Positions 51,128-60,792 are shown, counted from the stretch's first letter. The stretch: 64,000 nt of DNA from Hypericibacter adhaerens (GCF_008728835.1 NZ_CP042582.1:434001-498000); one strand, 5' to 3'. Notes: generated by a model not told the origin, from the letters alone. Made by a program: numbers and translations.

Positions 51128-51294
51128 GGCGGGGCGAAGCTATAGGCCCTTCGGACGGCCGGGGAAAGCATCCTTGAACCGGTCGGGGCCTCGCGGAGCG
51201 CGGGTCCCATTGACGTGAGGCGGGGCAATCTGCGAGAGGAAGCGCCGGCAAGGGAGGCCGGCTTGCGGCCTCCGCCCGACAGGCACCGGAAATC

Positions 51295-51975
51295 ATGCAA
51301 CCCAGCGGCTACTCGCCCCGGCTTCTGACCATCGCGGGGCTGTTCGTCACCTGCCTCATCATCTCCAACATCACCGCGGTCAAGCTGATCGCGGTCCATG
51401 GCTTCGTGCTTACCGCCGCCAATGTGCTGTTCCCGGTCAGCTATATCATCGGCGACGTGCTGACCGAGGTCTGGGGCTATGCCAAGGCGCGGCGCGTCAT
51501 CTGGCTGGGCTTCGGCTGCAATCTCGTGGCGGTGCTGGCGATCTATGTCGCGGGCATCCTGCCCGGCGCCGATTTCTGGCAGGACCAGGAGGCCTGGGAC
51601 AAGATCCTGGGCGCCACGCCGCGCATCCTGATGGCCTCCTTCTGCGCCTATCTGGCGGGCGAATTCCTCAATTCCTTCGTGCTGGCGAAGATGAAGATCG
51701 CCACCAACGGCCGGTATCTCTGGACCCGCACCATCGGCTCGACGGTGGTGGGCCAGATCGCCGACACCAGCATCTTCATGACGCTCGCCTTCGGCGGCCT
51801 GCTGCCGCTGGACGTGATGCTCAATGCCGCCGGCACCGAATGGGCCTCGAAGGTCGGCTACGAGATCCTGGCGACACCCTTCACCTATCTCGTGGTCGGC
51901 TGGCTCAAGCGCGTCGAGGGCATCGACTATTACGACCGCAACACGCGCTTCAACCCGGTGCTGCTGACGGACTGA
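51295..51975 (+). CDS. yhhQ: Queuosine precursor transporter (YhhQ/QPTR family)
   Basis: 226 aa membrane protein with about six helices. Diagnostic stretches are LFVTCLIISNITAVKLIAVHG, VLFPVSYIIGDVLTEVWGYAKARRVIW, and GQIADTSIFMTLAFGG. It takes up preQ0 or preQ1. It is divergent from queA. With QueF present, salvage of preQ0 followed by reduction is the likely route. Confidence 0.92.
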   Translation: MQPSGYSPRLLTIAGLFVTCLIISNITAVKLIAVHGFVLTAANVLFPVSYIIGDVLTEVWGYAKARRVIWLGFGCNLVAVLAIYVAGILPGADFWQDQEAWDKILGATPRILMASFCAYLAGEFLNSFVLAKMKIATNGRYLWTRTIGSTVVGQIADTSIFMTLAFGGLLPLDVMLNAAGTEWASKVGYEILATPFTYLVVGWLKRVEGIDYYDRNTRFNPVLLTD

Positions 51976-51986
51976 CGTCTCTCTAT

Positions 51987-52023
51987 CTTTCCTCTCCCCC
52001 CACATTCGTGGGGGAGAGGAAAG
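51987..52023. terminator. Long hairpin after the queuosine transporter gene
   Basis: CTTTCCTCTCCCCCCAC (51987-52003) pairs with GTGGGGGAGAGGAAAG (52008-52023) over 16 bp with one bulged C and an ATTC loop, beginning 11 bp after the stop. It has the C/G-rich style of the repeats at 5952 and 31793, so it may be both a repeat copy and a terminator. Confidence 0.6.
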
Positions 52024-52107
52024 ACAAAGTGACGGCGCCGCTTCCGCTTGATCGTTCGTGGCGCGCGACCTACCTCTCCTTCCACACCACCTCGGAGAGA
52101 TATCGTC

Positions 52108-53094
52108 ATGGAACGCCGCACGCTCGGCCATACCGGTCACAGGGTTTCCGCCATCGGCCTCGGCTGCATGGGGATGTCGGAGTTCTATGGCACGGGCGAC
52201 GACGAGAAGTCGCTCCGGACCATGGAGGTGGCGCTCGAGCAAGGGATCGATTTCTTCGATACCGCCGACACTTACGGCTTCGGCCGCAACGAGCGGCTGG
52301 TCGGCGCCTTCCTGCGCAACCACCGCCCGCGCATCACGATCGCCACCAAGTTCGGCATCGTGCGCCAGGAAGGCCGCTATGAGCGGCGCATCGACAATTC
52401 GCCGGCCTATATCGCCCAGGCCTGCGAGGCCTCGCTGGAGCGGCTGGGGATCAGCCATATCGATCTCTATTACGCCCACCGTCTCGAGCCCGGCCGGCCG
52501 ATCGAGGAGACCGTCGGCGCCATGGCGAAGCTGGTCCAGGCCGGCAAGGTGCGGTGGCTGGGGCTGTCGGAGGTGTCGCCCGCCACCTTGCGGCGTGCCC
52601 ACAAGGTCCATCCCATCGCGGCTCTCCAGAGCGAATATTCGCTCTGGAGCCGGGACCCGGAGCCGGAGCTGCTGGAGACCTGCCGCGAGCTGGGGATCAG
52701 CTTCGTCGCCTACAGCCCGCTCGGGCGCGCCTTCCTCACCGGCACCGTGACCACGGCCGACGATCTGCCGGCCAACGATTTCCGCCGCAGCAATCCGCGC
52801 TTCCAGGCCGAGGCGCTCGAGCGCAACCGCAAGCTCGCGGCGGCGCTGGCCGAGTTCGCCGCCGCGCGACAGGCCACCCCGGCGCAGATCGCGCTCGCCT
52901 GGCTGCTGGCCAAGCATCACCACGTCATCCCGATCCCCGGCACCAAGCAGCCCGCCTATGCGCAGCAGAACGCGGCCGCGGCGGGGCTTCATCTGTCGGA
53001 AACGGAGGTCGCGACCCTCGACCGGATGTTCCCGCCCGAGGCCGTCGCCGGCGAGCGCTACACCCCGGAGGGGATGAAAGGGCTCGGGCTCTGA
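52108..53094 (+). CDS. Aldo/keto reductase
   Basis: 328 aa. The AKR catalytic tetrad is visible: Asp and Tyr in FFDTADTYGFG, Lys in ATKFG, and His in YYAHRLEPG. The NADP-binding end IPIPGTKQPAYAQQNAAAAG is typical of the YghZ/perakine-type AKR group (long-chain or alpha-ketoaldehyde reductases). GGAGAGA lies 7 bases before ATG 52108; the open frame back to 52048 lacks a site. Physiological substrate unknown. It stands alone between the queuosine and sulfite-reduction loci. Confidence 0.88.
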   Translation: MERRTLGHTGHRVSAIGLGCMGMSEFYGTGDDEKSLRTMEVALEQGIDFFDTADTYGFGRNERLVGAFLRNHRPRITIATKFGIVRQEGRYERRIDNSPAYIAQACEASLERLGISHIDLYYAHRLEPGRPIEETVGAMAKLVQAGKVRWLGLSEVSPATLRRAHKVHPIAALQSEYSLWSRDPEPELLETCRELGISFVAYSPLGRAFLTGTVTTADDLPANDFRRSNPRFQAEALERNRKLAAALAEFAAARQATPAQIALAWLLAKHHHVIPIPGTKQPAYAQQNAAAAGLHLSETEVATLDRMFPPEAVAGERYTPEGMKGLGL

Positions 53095-53431
53095 CCGGGG
53101 TTCCGGCGGTTCCCAATTCAACTGGAATTCCTGCGTAATTCGGTAAGGCGGGCCATCACAGGCCGTCGCCGGCCGCCTGCTGGCGCTTGCCGGTCGGCCA
53201 GGGTGGGGGGGGCTGCTATCCAGTTGCGATATAATTGAAAAATAAAGCCATCCTCTTTATTAACAGTAATAATATGTGTTGAAATTTAATAACACGACTG
53301 GTGAAAGGAATTCGTTTGACTCTTTCCCGCCCCAGAATGTGAAATATGCTCGCCAGCCGGATAATCCGGCGGGTCCCTCATGGGGACAGGTAGCGGTCCC
53401 TGAATTCGGCCTCGGAAGGGGCACGGGTCTC
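53095..53431 (+). promoter_or_regulatory. AT-rich leader of the sulfite-reduction operon
   Basis: The 337-bp region before cysG contains the most AT-rich block of the central window (53220-53300, including ATATAATTGAAAAATAAAG and TTTATTAACAGTAATAATATG). It probably holds the operon promoter. A perfect hairpin GCCGGA-TAA-TCCGGC lies at 53356-53370, about 60 bp before GTG 53432, and may be an attenuator or protein-binding site. No SAM riboswitch was recognised. Confidence 0.45.
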
Positions 53432-54844
53432 GTGAACGTATTTCCGGTTTTCTTCGACCTCGCCGGTCGGTCCGTCCTGCTGGTGGGCGGCGGCGAGACG
53501 GCGTTGCAGAAGCTGCGGCTTCTGCGCAAGGCGGGCGCCCGGCTTCGGCTGGTGGCGCCCGAGCTCGCGCCCGACTTGGCGTCCGCTCTCGAAGAGGGCG
53601 GCGTCGAATGGCGGGCGGAACCGCTGACGCCGGCACATTTCGCCGAGGCGACGCTCGCCGTGATCGCGACCGGCGACGAAGGCCGGGACCGCGCCGGCGC
53701 CGCCATGGCCAAGGAAGCGCGCGTGCCGGTCAATGTCGTCGACCGTGCCGATCTCTCCGATTTCATCGTGCCCGCCATCGTCGATCGCGATCCCGTGGTG
53801 ATCGGGATCTCGACGGCAGGGGCGGCCCCGCTGCTCGCGCGCCGGCTGCGCGCGACGATCGAAGCGCTCCTGCCGGCCAGGCTGGGCGCGCTGGCGCGCT
53901 TTGCCGAGCGCTTCCGTGGCGCCGTCGCCGCCAAGATCGACCATCGCCAATTACGGCTGCGCTTCTGGGAACAGGTGTTCGACGGTCCCGTGGCGAGCGC
54001 CGTGCTCGAGGGCCGCGAGAGCCAGGCGGCCGAGCGCATGCTGACGCTGGTCAACAGCGCCGCCGCCAACGACCCGGCCGAGGGCCGCGTCGCGCTGGTC
54101 GGCGCCGGCCCCGGCGACCCCGAGCTCCTGACGCTCAAGGCCCATCGCCTGCTGCAGGAGGCCGACGTCATCGTCTATGACCGGCTGGTGGCACCGGCCG
54201 TGCTCGAGCTCGCGCGGCGCGACGCGCGTCGTGTGGCGGTCGGCAAGGCGCGCGGGGCCCACAGCCTGCCGCAAGCCGAGATCAACCGCTTGCTGGCGAG
54301 CGAGGCGCGTGCGGGCAACCGCGTGGTGCGGCTCAAGGGCGGCGATCCTTTCATTTTCGGGCGCGGCGGCGAGGAGCTGGACCATCTGGAGCGCGAGGGT
54401 ATCGCGGTCGAGGTCGTGCCCGGCATCACCGCGGCCCTGGGTTGCGCCGCCTCGGCGCGGGTGGCTCTCACGCATCGTGACACGGCACAGGCTGTGATCT
54501 TCGCGACGGCCGAAGGGGCCGAGGGCGAGCCGGCTCTCGATTGGTCGGCGCTCGCGGGTCCTCACCGCACGCTCGCGATCTATATGGGTATCGGCGCGGC
54601 ACCCCGGCTGCAGCAGCGGCTCCTCGAAGGCGGGCTCGATCCCGCGACGCCGGTCGCCGTGATTGAAAACGGCACACGCGCCGACGAGCGGGTGCTGACG
54701 GGCCGGGTCGACGGGCTGGCGGCGCGGGTGGCCCGCCACGAGGTTTCCGGTCCCGCGATCATCCTGATCGGCGAGGTCGCGGCGAACGCCAAGGCCGCGG
54801 CGCTCGAAACCGCGGCGCGCCCTGCCGAAAGGCGGCGCGCATGA
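53432..54844 (+). CDS. cysG: Siroheme synthase CysG (dehydrogenase/ferrochelatase plus uroporphyrinogen methyltransferase)
   Basis: 470 aa. The N-terminal part (about 1-200) is the Met8-like NAD-dependent precorrin-2 dehydrogenase and sirohydrochlorin ferrochelatase, with GGGETALQKLRLLRKAGARL. The C-terminal part (about 210-460) is the SAM-dependent uroporphyrinogen III methyltransferase, with VGAGPGDPELLTLKAHRLLQ and VVRLKGGDPFIFGRGGEE. Siroheme is the cofactor of the sulfite reductase encoded downstream. I chose GTG 53432 because homologous sequence (VFPVFFDLAGR) begins there; an ORF extension to 53276 runs through the AT-rich leader. Its stop overlaps the next start (ATGA). Confidence 0.92.
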   Translation: MNVFPVFFDLAGRSVLLVGGGETALQKLRLLRKAGARLRLVAPELAPDLASALEEGGVEWRAEPLTPAHFAEATLAVIATGDEGRDRAGAAMAKEARVPVNVVDRADLSDFIVPAIVDRDPVVIGISTAGAAPLLARRLRATIEALLPARLGALARFAERFRGAVAAKIDHRQLRLRFWEQVFDGPVASAVLEGRESQAAERMLTLVNSAAANDPAEGRVALVGAGPGDPELLTLKAHRLLQEADVIVYDRLVAPAVLELARRDARRVAVGKARGAHSLPQAEINRLLASEARAGNRVVRLKGGDPFIFGRGGEELDHLEREGIAVEVVPGITAALGCAASARVALTHRDTAQAVIFATAEGAEGEPALDWSALAGPHRTLAIYMGIGAAPRLQQRLLEGGLDPATPVAVIENGTRADERVLTGRVDGLAARVARHEVSGPAIILIGEVAANAKAAALETAARPAERRRA

Positions 54845-55161
54845 CCGCGCAGATCGTGACGGCCAACAACCTGCTCGACGGTGCCGTGGTCTATCGCACC
54901 CCGGAAGGCCGCTGGACCACCCATATCGGTGCCGCGCAAGGCGCCGCGGGCGAGGCCGAGGCCAAGGCCCTGCTGGCGCAGGCCGAGGCCGACGCGCTGC
55001 ACCAGATCGTGGTGGGCCCCTATCTGGTCGAGGTCGAAGGCGCGCCCGGCCATTGGGAATACAAGAGCTGGCGCGAGCGCATCCGGGCCGAAGGGCCCAC
55101 CGTGCCGCATGATTTCACGCCCGAAGCCGAACCGCGGCGGACGGCGAACGGGAGAGAGTGA
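54841..55161 (+). CDS. DUF2849 family protein of the sulfite-reduction operon
   Basis: 106 aa, no membrane segment. It starts MTAQIVTANNLLDGAVVY and contains a Trp-containing motif RTPEGRWTTHI and a repeat-rich acidic middle. The family occurs between cysG and cysI in many alphaproteobacteria, so a role in siroheme or sulfite metabolism is likely, but no biochemical function is established. It overlaps both neighbours by 4 bp, showing coupled translation. Confidence 0.8.
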   Translation: MTAQIVTANNLLDGAVVYRTPEGRWTTHIGAAQGAAGEAEAKALLAQAEADALHQIVVGPYLVEVEGAPGHWEYKSWRERIRAEGPTVPHDFTPEAEPRRTANGRE

Positions 55162-56822
55162 CGATGTACCGCTATGACGACTATGACCGTCAGATCGTCG
55201 CGGAACGCGTCGAGCAGTATCGCGACCAGGTGCGCCGCCGCATCTCGGGCGAATTGTCGGAAGACGAGTTCCGGCCGCTGCGGCTGATGAACGGCCTCTA
55301 TCTGCAGCTCCACGCCTATATGCTGCGGATCGCCATTCCCTACGGCACGCTCTCGAGCGCGCAACTACGCCGCCTGGCCGAGATCGGCCGGCGCTGGGAT
55401 CGCGGCTACGGCCATTTCACCACGCGCCAGAACATCCAGTTCAACTGGCCGCGGCTTGCCGACTCGCCCGACATCCTCCAGGCGCTGGCCGATGTCGAGA
55501 TGCATGCGATCCAGACCTCGGGCAACTGCATCCGCAACACCACCGCCGACCAGTTCGCCGGCGTGGCCCTCGACGAGATCGAGGATCCGCGGCCCTGGTG
55601 CGAGATCATCCGGCAATGGTCGACCTTCCATCCTGAATTCACCTTCCTGCCGCGCAAGTTCAAGATCGCGGTCACGGGCAGCGCGCATGACCGCGCGGCG
55701 CTGCGCGTCCACGACATCGGCCTGGCGCTGAAGCGCAACGCCCAGGGCGAGGTCGGGTTCGAGGTCATGATCGGCGGCGGCCAGGGCCGCACGCCGATGC
55801 TGGCGCCGACCATCCGCGAGTTCCTGCCCAAGGCCGACCTGCTGCCCTATCTCGAGGCCGCCTTGCGCGTCTATAACCGCGCCGGCCGGCGCGACAACAT
55901 CTACAAGGCCCGCATCAAGATCCTGGTCGGCGCGCTGGGCGCCGCCGAATATGCGCGCCAGACCGAGGAGGAGTTCCAGAGGATCAAGGCCGAGGGCTCG
56001 GTCGAGCTGCTGCCGGCCGAGATCGAGCGCATCCACGCTTTCTTCGCGCCGCCGCCTTACGAGACCCTGTCCGCCGATGTGCCCGAGTTCGTCGCGGCCA
56101 AGCTCGACGACCGCCGCTTCGCGCGCTGGGCCCGCACCAACGTCTCGCCGCACAAGCAGCCGGGCTATGCCATCGTCACCATCACCCTCAAGCCCGTGGG
56201 CGGCGTGCCGGGCGACGCCACCTCCGACCAGATGGACGCGATCGCCGATCTCGCCGACCGCTACGGCTTCGGCGAGATCCGCGTGACGCACGACCAGAAC
56301 CTGGTGCTGCCCGATGTGAAGCAGTCGAATCTGTCGGCGCTCTGGGCCGCCCTCAAGGCGCTCAATCTGGGCGAGGCCAATGCCGGGCTCGTCTCCGACA
56401 TGATCGCCTGCCCGGGGCTCGACTACTGCAACCTCGCCAATGCCCGCTCGATCCCCGTGGCGCAGGCCATCAGCCGGCGCTTCGCCGATCTCGAGCGCCA
56501 GCACGAGATCGGCGAGCTCAGGATCAAGATGTCGGGCTGCATCAATGCCTGCGGCCATCACCATGTCGGCCATATCGGCATCCTCGGCGTCGACAAGAAC
56601 GGCGAGGAGTTCTACCAGATCACGCTCGGCGGCAGCGCCGACGAGAAGGCGAGCCTCGGCAAGATCCTCGGTCCCTCGGTGCCGCGCGAGCAGGTCGCCG
56701 ACGCGGTCGAGACCATCATCGACACCTATCTCGGATTGCGGAAGGACGGCGAGAAGTTCCTCGACACCTATCGCCGCGTCGGGATCGCCCCCTTCAAGGA
56801 GAAGCTCTATGCCACTGCTTAA
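55158..56822 (+). CDS. cysI: Sulfite/nitrite reductase hemoprotein
   Basis: 554 aa. Two nitrite/sulfite reductase ferredoxin-like halves with the siroheme and [4Fe-4S] Cys motifs CPGLDYC (about 417-423) and KMSGCINACGHHH (about 456-468). It reduces sulfite to sulfide for cysteine synthesis. The start is GTG 55158, overlapping the upstream stop, or ATG 55164. It is single-subunit here; no cysJ flavoprotein gene is present, so electrons probably come from ferredoxin or another donor (inference). Confidence 0.92.
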   Translation: MTMYRYDDYDRQIVAERVEQYRDQVRRRISGELSEDEFRPLRLMNGLYLQLHAYMLRIAIPYGTLSSAQLRRLAEIGRRWDRGYGHFTTRQNIQFNWPRLADSPDILQALADVEMHAIQTSGNCIRNTTADQFAGVALDEIEDPRPWCEIIRQWSTFHPEFTFLPRKFKIAVTGSAHDRAALRVHDIGLALKRNAQGEVGFEVMIGGGQGRTPMLAPTIREFLPKADLLPYLEAALRVYNRAGRRDNIYKARIKILVGALGAAEYARQTEEEFQRIKAEGSVELLPAEIERIHAFFAPPPYETLSADVPEFVAAKLDDRRFARWARTNVSPHKQPGYAIVTITLKPVGGVPGDATSDQMDAIADLADRYGFGEIRVTHDQNLVLPDVKQSNLSALWAALKALNLGEANAGLVSDMIACPGLDYCNLANARSIPVAQAISRRFADLERQHEIGELRIKMSGCINACGHHHVGHIGILGVDKNGEEFYQITLGGSADEKASLGKILGPSVPREQVADAVETIIDTYLGLRKDGEKFLDTYRRVGIAPFKEKLYATA

Positions 56823-57306
56823 ACATGGCCGGGTCGTCGACGATCCCTGGCATCTCGTCGGCGACGACGACCCGCTGCCGGCGGAGGGTCCCGTTGTCGT
56901 CACGCTGAAGCGCTGGACGGCCGAACGCGAGGCGCTGCTCGCGCGCGGCTGGCCGCTGGGTGTCCGGCTCGAGCCCGCCGATCTCGTGGAAACGCTGGTA
57001 CCCGACCTGGCGCGGCTCGAGCTGATCGAGGTCGATTTCCCGAAATTCAACGACGGGCGCGGCTACTCGACCGCGCGGCTGCTGCGCCAGCGCTACCGCT
57101 ATGCGGGCGAGCTCCGGGCGGTGGGCCGCGTGCTGCGCGACCAGCTCCTCTATCTTCATCGCTGCGGCTTCGACGCTTTCGAGATCGCGCGCGAGGATGC
57201 GGTCGAGACCTGGATCAAGGCGGTCTCGGAGTTCGGCGCCTGGTATCAGCGCGGCGCCGACGACCGCCAGACGGTGAACGCGCTGCGGCATCGTCGCGCC
57301 TCCTAG
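56809..57306 (+). CDS. DUF934 protein of the sulfite-reduction operon
   Basis: 165 aa soluble protein. Its ending and motifs (VDFPKFNDGRGYSTARLLRQ, ELRAVGRVLRDQLLYLHRCGF) identify the DUF934 family, which is found next to cysI in Proteobacteria and proposed to aid sulfite reduction. AAGGAGA lies 7 bases before ATG 56809. It overlaps the cysI stop by 14 bp. It is the last gene of the operon in this window; cysH, cysN or cysD are not downstream. Confidence 0.85.
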   Translation: MPLLKHGRVVDDPWHLVGDDDPLPAEGPVVVTLKRWTAEREALLARGWPLGVRLEPADLVETLVPDLARLELIEVDFPKFNDGRGYSTARLLRQRYRYAGELRAVGRVLRDQLLYLHRCGFDAFEIAREDAVETWIKAVSEFGAWYQRGADDRQTVNALRHRRAS

Positions 57307-57444
57307 GCGGCCCGTATAACCAGTTGATCTGAAGGGATATTAGCGGGGCGGCGCCCGGGGCGCGGCGCCATCCTCCCCCTCCCGGCCCGGGATGTTCCGT
57401 GCTAGGGTCGTTTCTGGCCCCAAGGGGTAGGAGTTTCCTTTCCG

Positions 57445-58662
57445 ATGTCGACTCGAGCGGCGCGCGACGCCGCGCTCAAAGCCGTACCCTCTGCCGAACC
57501 GCGCAGCGTCACCATCCTGGGTTCCACCGGCTCCGTCGGCCGCAACACGGTCGACCTGATCCGGCGCGACCCCACCGCCTATCGCATCGAAGCCCTGACC
57601 GGCAGCGACAATGTCGCGCTCCTGGCCGAGCAGGCGCGCCTGCTCAAGCCGAAGCTGGCGGTGGTCGCCAATCCCGCGCGGTACGGCGAGCTGAAGGAGG
57701 CCCTGGCCGGCACGGGCACGGAACTGGCCGCCGGGCCTGAGGCCGTGACCGAAGCCGCCCAGCGCCCCGCCAAATGGGTGATGGCCTCGATCGTGGGCGC
57801 CGCCGGCCTGAAGCCGACGCTGGCGGCCGTGCGTCGCGGCGCCGTGATCGGGCTCGCCAACAAGGAGACGCTGGTCTGCGCCGGCGCCCTGATGATGGGC
57901 GAGGTCAAGCGCCACAAGGCGACGCTGCTTCCCGTCGATTCCGAGCACAGCGCCATCTTCCAGGTGTTCGAGACCGAGCGGCGCGAGGCGGTGGACCGCA
58001 TCATCCTGACGGCCTCGGGCGGACCCTTCCGCACCGCGAGCCGCGAGGTGATGGAGAAGGCGACCCCGGCCCAGGCGGTGAAGCATCCGAACTGGAGCAT
58101 GGGCGCCAAGATCTCGATCGATTCGGCGACCATGATGAACAAGGGCCTCGAGATCATCGAGGCCCAGCATCTCTTCAACATGCCCGAGGACCGCATCGAG
58201 GTGCTGGTCCACCCGCAGTCGGTGATCCATTCGATGGTCGCCTATGTGGACGGCTCGGTGCTGGCGCAGCTCGGCACGCCCGACATGCGCACGCCGATCG
58301 CGGTGGCGCTGGCCTGGCCCAAGCGCATGGGTTGCCCCGCCGAGCGGCTCGATTTCGCCAAGGTTTCGACCCTGACCTTCGAGGCGCCGGACGAGGTCCG
58401 CTTCCCGGCCCTGCGGCTGGCGCGCGAGGCGCTGCGCACCGGGGGCGGCGCACCCGTGGTGCTCAATGCCGCCAACGAGGTCGCCGTCCAGGCCTTCCTC
58501 GACGGGCGCATCGGCTTCCTCGACATCGCGGCGATCGTCGAAACCTGTCTCGACCGGGTCAATGCGGGCGGTGCCGTCGATCTCGAGGAGGTGGCGATGG
58601 CCGACCAGGCCTCGCGCGCCGAAGCCCGCCGCCAGGTGGAGAGCCGCGCGGCGGCGCGCTAG
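57445..58662 (+). CDS. dxr: 1-deoxy-D-xylulose 5-phosphate reductoisomerase
   Basis: 405 aa. NADPH-binding [14 protein letters not shown] near the N-terminus and catalytic regions [31 protein letters not shown] and TASGGPFRT, then [15 protein letters not shown], are all conserved. It converts DXP to MEP in isoprenoid synthesis. It feeds precursors to the squalene/hopanoid genes that follow. TAGGAG lies 12 bases before ATG 57445. The gap to the next gene is 14 bp. Confidence 0.95.
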   Translation: MSTRAARDAALKAVPSAEPRSVTILGSTGSVGRNTVDLIRRDPTAYRIEALTGSDNVALLAEQARLLKPKLAVVANPARYGELKEALAGTGTELAAGPEAVTEAAQRPAKWVMASIVGAAGLKPTLAAVRRGAVIGLANKETLVCAGALMMGEVKRHKATLLPVDSEHSAIFQVFETERREAVDRIILTASGGPFRTASREVMEKATPAQAVKHPNWSMGAKISIDSATMMNKGLEIIEAQHLFNMPEDRIEVLVHPQSVIHSMVAYVDGSVLAQLGTPDMRTPIAVALAWPKRMGCPAERLDFAKVSTLTFEAPDEVRFPALRLAREALRTGGGAPVVLNAANEVAVQAFLDGRIGFLDIAAIVETCLDRVNAGGAVDLEEVAMADQASRAEARRQVESRAAAR

Positions 58663-58676
58663 GGCCTCGGGATCCG

Positions 58677-59867
58677 GTGTCCTTGCTGTTCGGGATCGCC
58701 GCGCTCAGCCTCGCGGTCTGGATCTATCTCCTTCTGTTCCATGGCGGCTTCTGGCGCGCCCGCGAACGTCTGCCGCAGCAGCCCCCGGTTCCGGCGCGAT
58801 GGCCTTCCGTGGTCGCCGTGCTGCCAGCCCGCGACGAGGCGGAGACGATCCAGGCGGTGCTGGAGCATCTGGTCGCGCAGGACTATCCCGGCCCCCTCTC
58901 GATCCTGCTCGTGGACGACAACAGCAGCGACGGCACCGGCACGATCGCGCAGGAGGTGGCGCGCCGGGCGCCTTCGGACCGTCCCGTCATCGTGGTCGAT
59001 GGCGCTCCGCTGCCGGAAGGCTGGACCGGCAAGCTCTGGGCCCTGTCGCAGGGGGTCGCGCAAGGGCTCACCCTCGAGCCGCGGCCCGCGTTCTTCCTCT
59101 TCACCGACGCCGATATCGGCCATGGACCGCGGCAGCTGCGCCGGCTGGTGGCGCAGGCCGAAGCGTCCGGGTCCGATCTGGTCTCGCTGATGGCGCGCTT
59201 GCGCTGCGCCAGCTTCTGGGAGCGGCTGCTGATCCCGGCCTTCGTCTATTTCTTCCAGAAGCTCTATCCCTTCGCCTGGGCCAACGATCCGCGCCGCCGG
59301 ACCGCGGCGGCGGCGGGCGGTTGCGTCTTGATCCGCGAGTCCGCGCTGGCGCGGATCGGCGGCATCGCCGCGATCCGCGGCAAGCTGATCGACGATTGCT
59401 CGCTCGCGCGCGCTGTCAAGGCCGCCGGCGGGCGCACCTGGCTCGGCCTCGCCGACGATACCGTCAGCCTGCGCGGCTACACGGAGCTGGGGCCGATCTG
59501 GAGCATGGTGGCGCGCTCTGCCTACACGCAGCTCCTGCATTCACCGTTGCTTCTGGTCGGCACCGTCATCGGCATGGCCCTGCTCTATCTGGCGCCGCCG
59601 CTGCTGGCGCTGACCTGGCCCTTGCATCGCGATGCGCCGGCGGGGCTTGCCGGCGCGCTCGCCTGGCTGCTCATGGCCGCTTCCTACGGGCCGATGCTGC
59701 GCTACTACGGGCGCTCGCCGGTCGAGGGGCTGCTGCTGCCGGTCGCGGGTTTCCTCTACACGGCGATGACGATCGATTCGGCGCGGCTCTATTACGGACG
59801 CGGCGGCAATCGCTGGAAGGGCCGCGATTATGGCCGCGCCGGCACGGCCAACCGTTCCGCCTCGTGA
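58677..59867 (+). CDS. hpnB: Hopene-associated glycosyltransferase HpnB
   Basis: 396 aa. A first hydrophobic segment (LFGIAALSLAVWIYLLLFHGG) precedes a GT-A domain with VVAVLPARDEAETIQAVLEH, the metal-binding region LVDDNSSDGTGTIA and TDADIGHGPRQL. Two or three further membrane helices lie near the C-terminus. HpnB is encoded with hopanoid genes; its sugar acceptor is not settled. Start is GTG 58677, the first codon of the conserved N-terminus; the open frame further up is antisense-like and overlaps dxr. Confidence 0.85.
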   Translation: MSLLFGIAALSLAVWIYLLLFHGGFWRARERLPQQPPVPARWPSVVAVLPARDEAETIQAVLEHLVAQDYPGPLSILLVDDNSSDGTGTIAQEVARRAPSDRPVIVVDGAPLPEGWTGKLWALSQGVAQGLTLEPRPAFFLFTDADIGHGPRQLRRLVAQAEASGSDLVSLMARLRCASFWERLLIPAFVYFFQKLYPFAWANDPRRRTAAAAGGCVLIRESALARIGGIAAIRGKLIDDCSLARAVKAAGGRTWLGLADDTVSLRGYTELGPIWSMVARSAYTQLLHSPLLLVGTVIGMALLYLAPPLLALTWPLHRDAPAGLAGALAWLLMAASYGPMLRYYGRSPVEGLLLPVAGFLYTAMTIDSARLYYGRGGNRWKGRDYGRAGTANRSAS

Positions 59868-59910
59868 CGATCTCCTGGCCAAGCGTCGCGCGAGCCGCTA
59901 GGTAGGGCCG

Positions 59911-60792
59911 ATGAAAAGCGGCGGCATGACGAACGCGGTCGAGACCCCGTCGGGCAAGGGATCCGGCGATGAGAATTTTCCGGTGGGGTCGTTCCTGCTG
60001 CCGGCGCAGTTGCGCCCGCATGTGGCGCGCTACTACGCCTTCGCGCGCACCATCGACGACATTGCCGACAATCCCGATCTGGCGCCGGAGGAGAAGATCC
60101 GCCGGCTCGACGGTTTCGCCCGCGCGCTCGAGACCGGCGAGGGCGGCCCGGACTATGCCAAGGCCCTCAGCCTTCGCGCGAGCATGGCCGAGACCGGCGT
60201 TCCCTTCCGCCATGGCACCGACCTCACGATCGCCTTCAAGCAGGACGCGGTGAAGCTGCGCTATCGCGACTGGGACGATCTCATGGGCTATTGCAACAAC
60301 TCGGCCGCCCCGGTCGGCCGCTATCTGGTCGACCTTCATGGCGAGGGGACGCGCTGCTATCCGGCCTCGGACGCGCTCTGCAACGCGCTCCAGGTGCTCA
60401 ATCACCTGCAGGACTGCCAGAAGGATTATCGCGCGCTCGACCGCGTCTATCTGCCCGAACCCTGGCTGATCGAGGCGGGCGGCGCCATCGCCGATCTCGA
60501 GGGCAGCCGCTCGACGCCGGCCCTGCGGCGCGTGATCGATCGCTGCCTCGAAGGCACCGCCGAGCTGGTGCGCCAGGCGCGGCCGCTGCCCGACCTCTTC
60601 CGCAGCCGGCGCTTCGCGATGGAAGCGGCCTTCATCTGGCGCATCGCCGACCGGCTGCTCCGGGAACTGCAGCGGCGCGATCCCGTCGCCGAGCGGGTGC
60701 AACTGACCAAGGGACAGTTCGCGGCCGCCGGGCTCTGGGGCGTGGCGCTGGTCCTGCGCACCCCGCGCCCGCGCTCCTTTCAGGGTGGGTAA
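59911..60792 (+). CDS. hpnC: Squalene synthase HpnC (hydroxysqualene synthase)
   Basis: 293 aa. The isoprenoid synthase helix motifs are in YYAFARTIDDIADNPDLA and LNHLQDCQKDYRALDR, with WDDLMGYCNNSAAPVGRYLV between. HpnC acts with HpnD and HpnE to turn farnesyl diphosphate into squalene via presqualene diphosphate and hydroxysqualene. In most hopanoid clusters hpnD follows directly. Here a 1.4-kb Fic/HTH module lies between them. The stop converges with the fic gene 26 bp away. Confidence 0.92.
   Translation: MKSGGMTNAVETPSGKGSGDENFPVGSFLLPAQLRPHVARYYAFARTIDDIADNPDLAPEEKIRRLDGFARALETGEGGPDYAKALSLRASMAETGVPFRHGTDLTIAFKQDAVKLRYRDWDDLMGYCNNSAAPVGRYLVDLHGEGTRCYPASDALCNALQVLNHLQDCQKDYRALDRVYLPEPWLIEAGGAIADLEGSRSTPALRRVIDRCLEGTAELVRQARPLPDLFRSRRFAMEAAFIWRIADRLLRELQRRDPVAERVQLTKGQFAAAGLWGVALVLRTPRPRSFQGG

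Noticed and set aside
48911-51145. 744-codon plus-strand ORF opposite tgt and queA
   Set aside because: Shadow of two well-identified minus-strand genes.
51128-51294. Possible preQ1 riboswitch between queA and yhhQ
   Set aside because: The position would suit one, but no preQ1-I or preQ1-II core was recognised.
57774-58676. N-terminal extension of HpnB
   Set aside because: Overlaps dxr in another frame with low-complexity sequence; HpnB homology begins at 58677.
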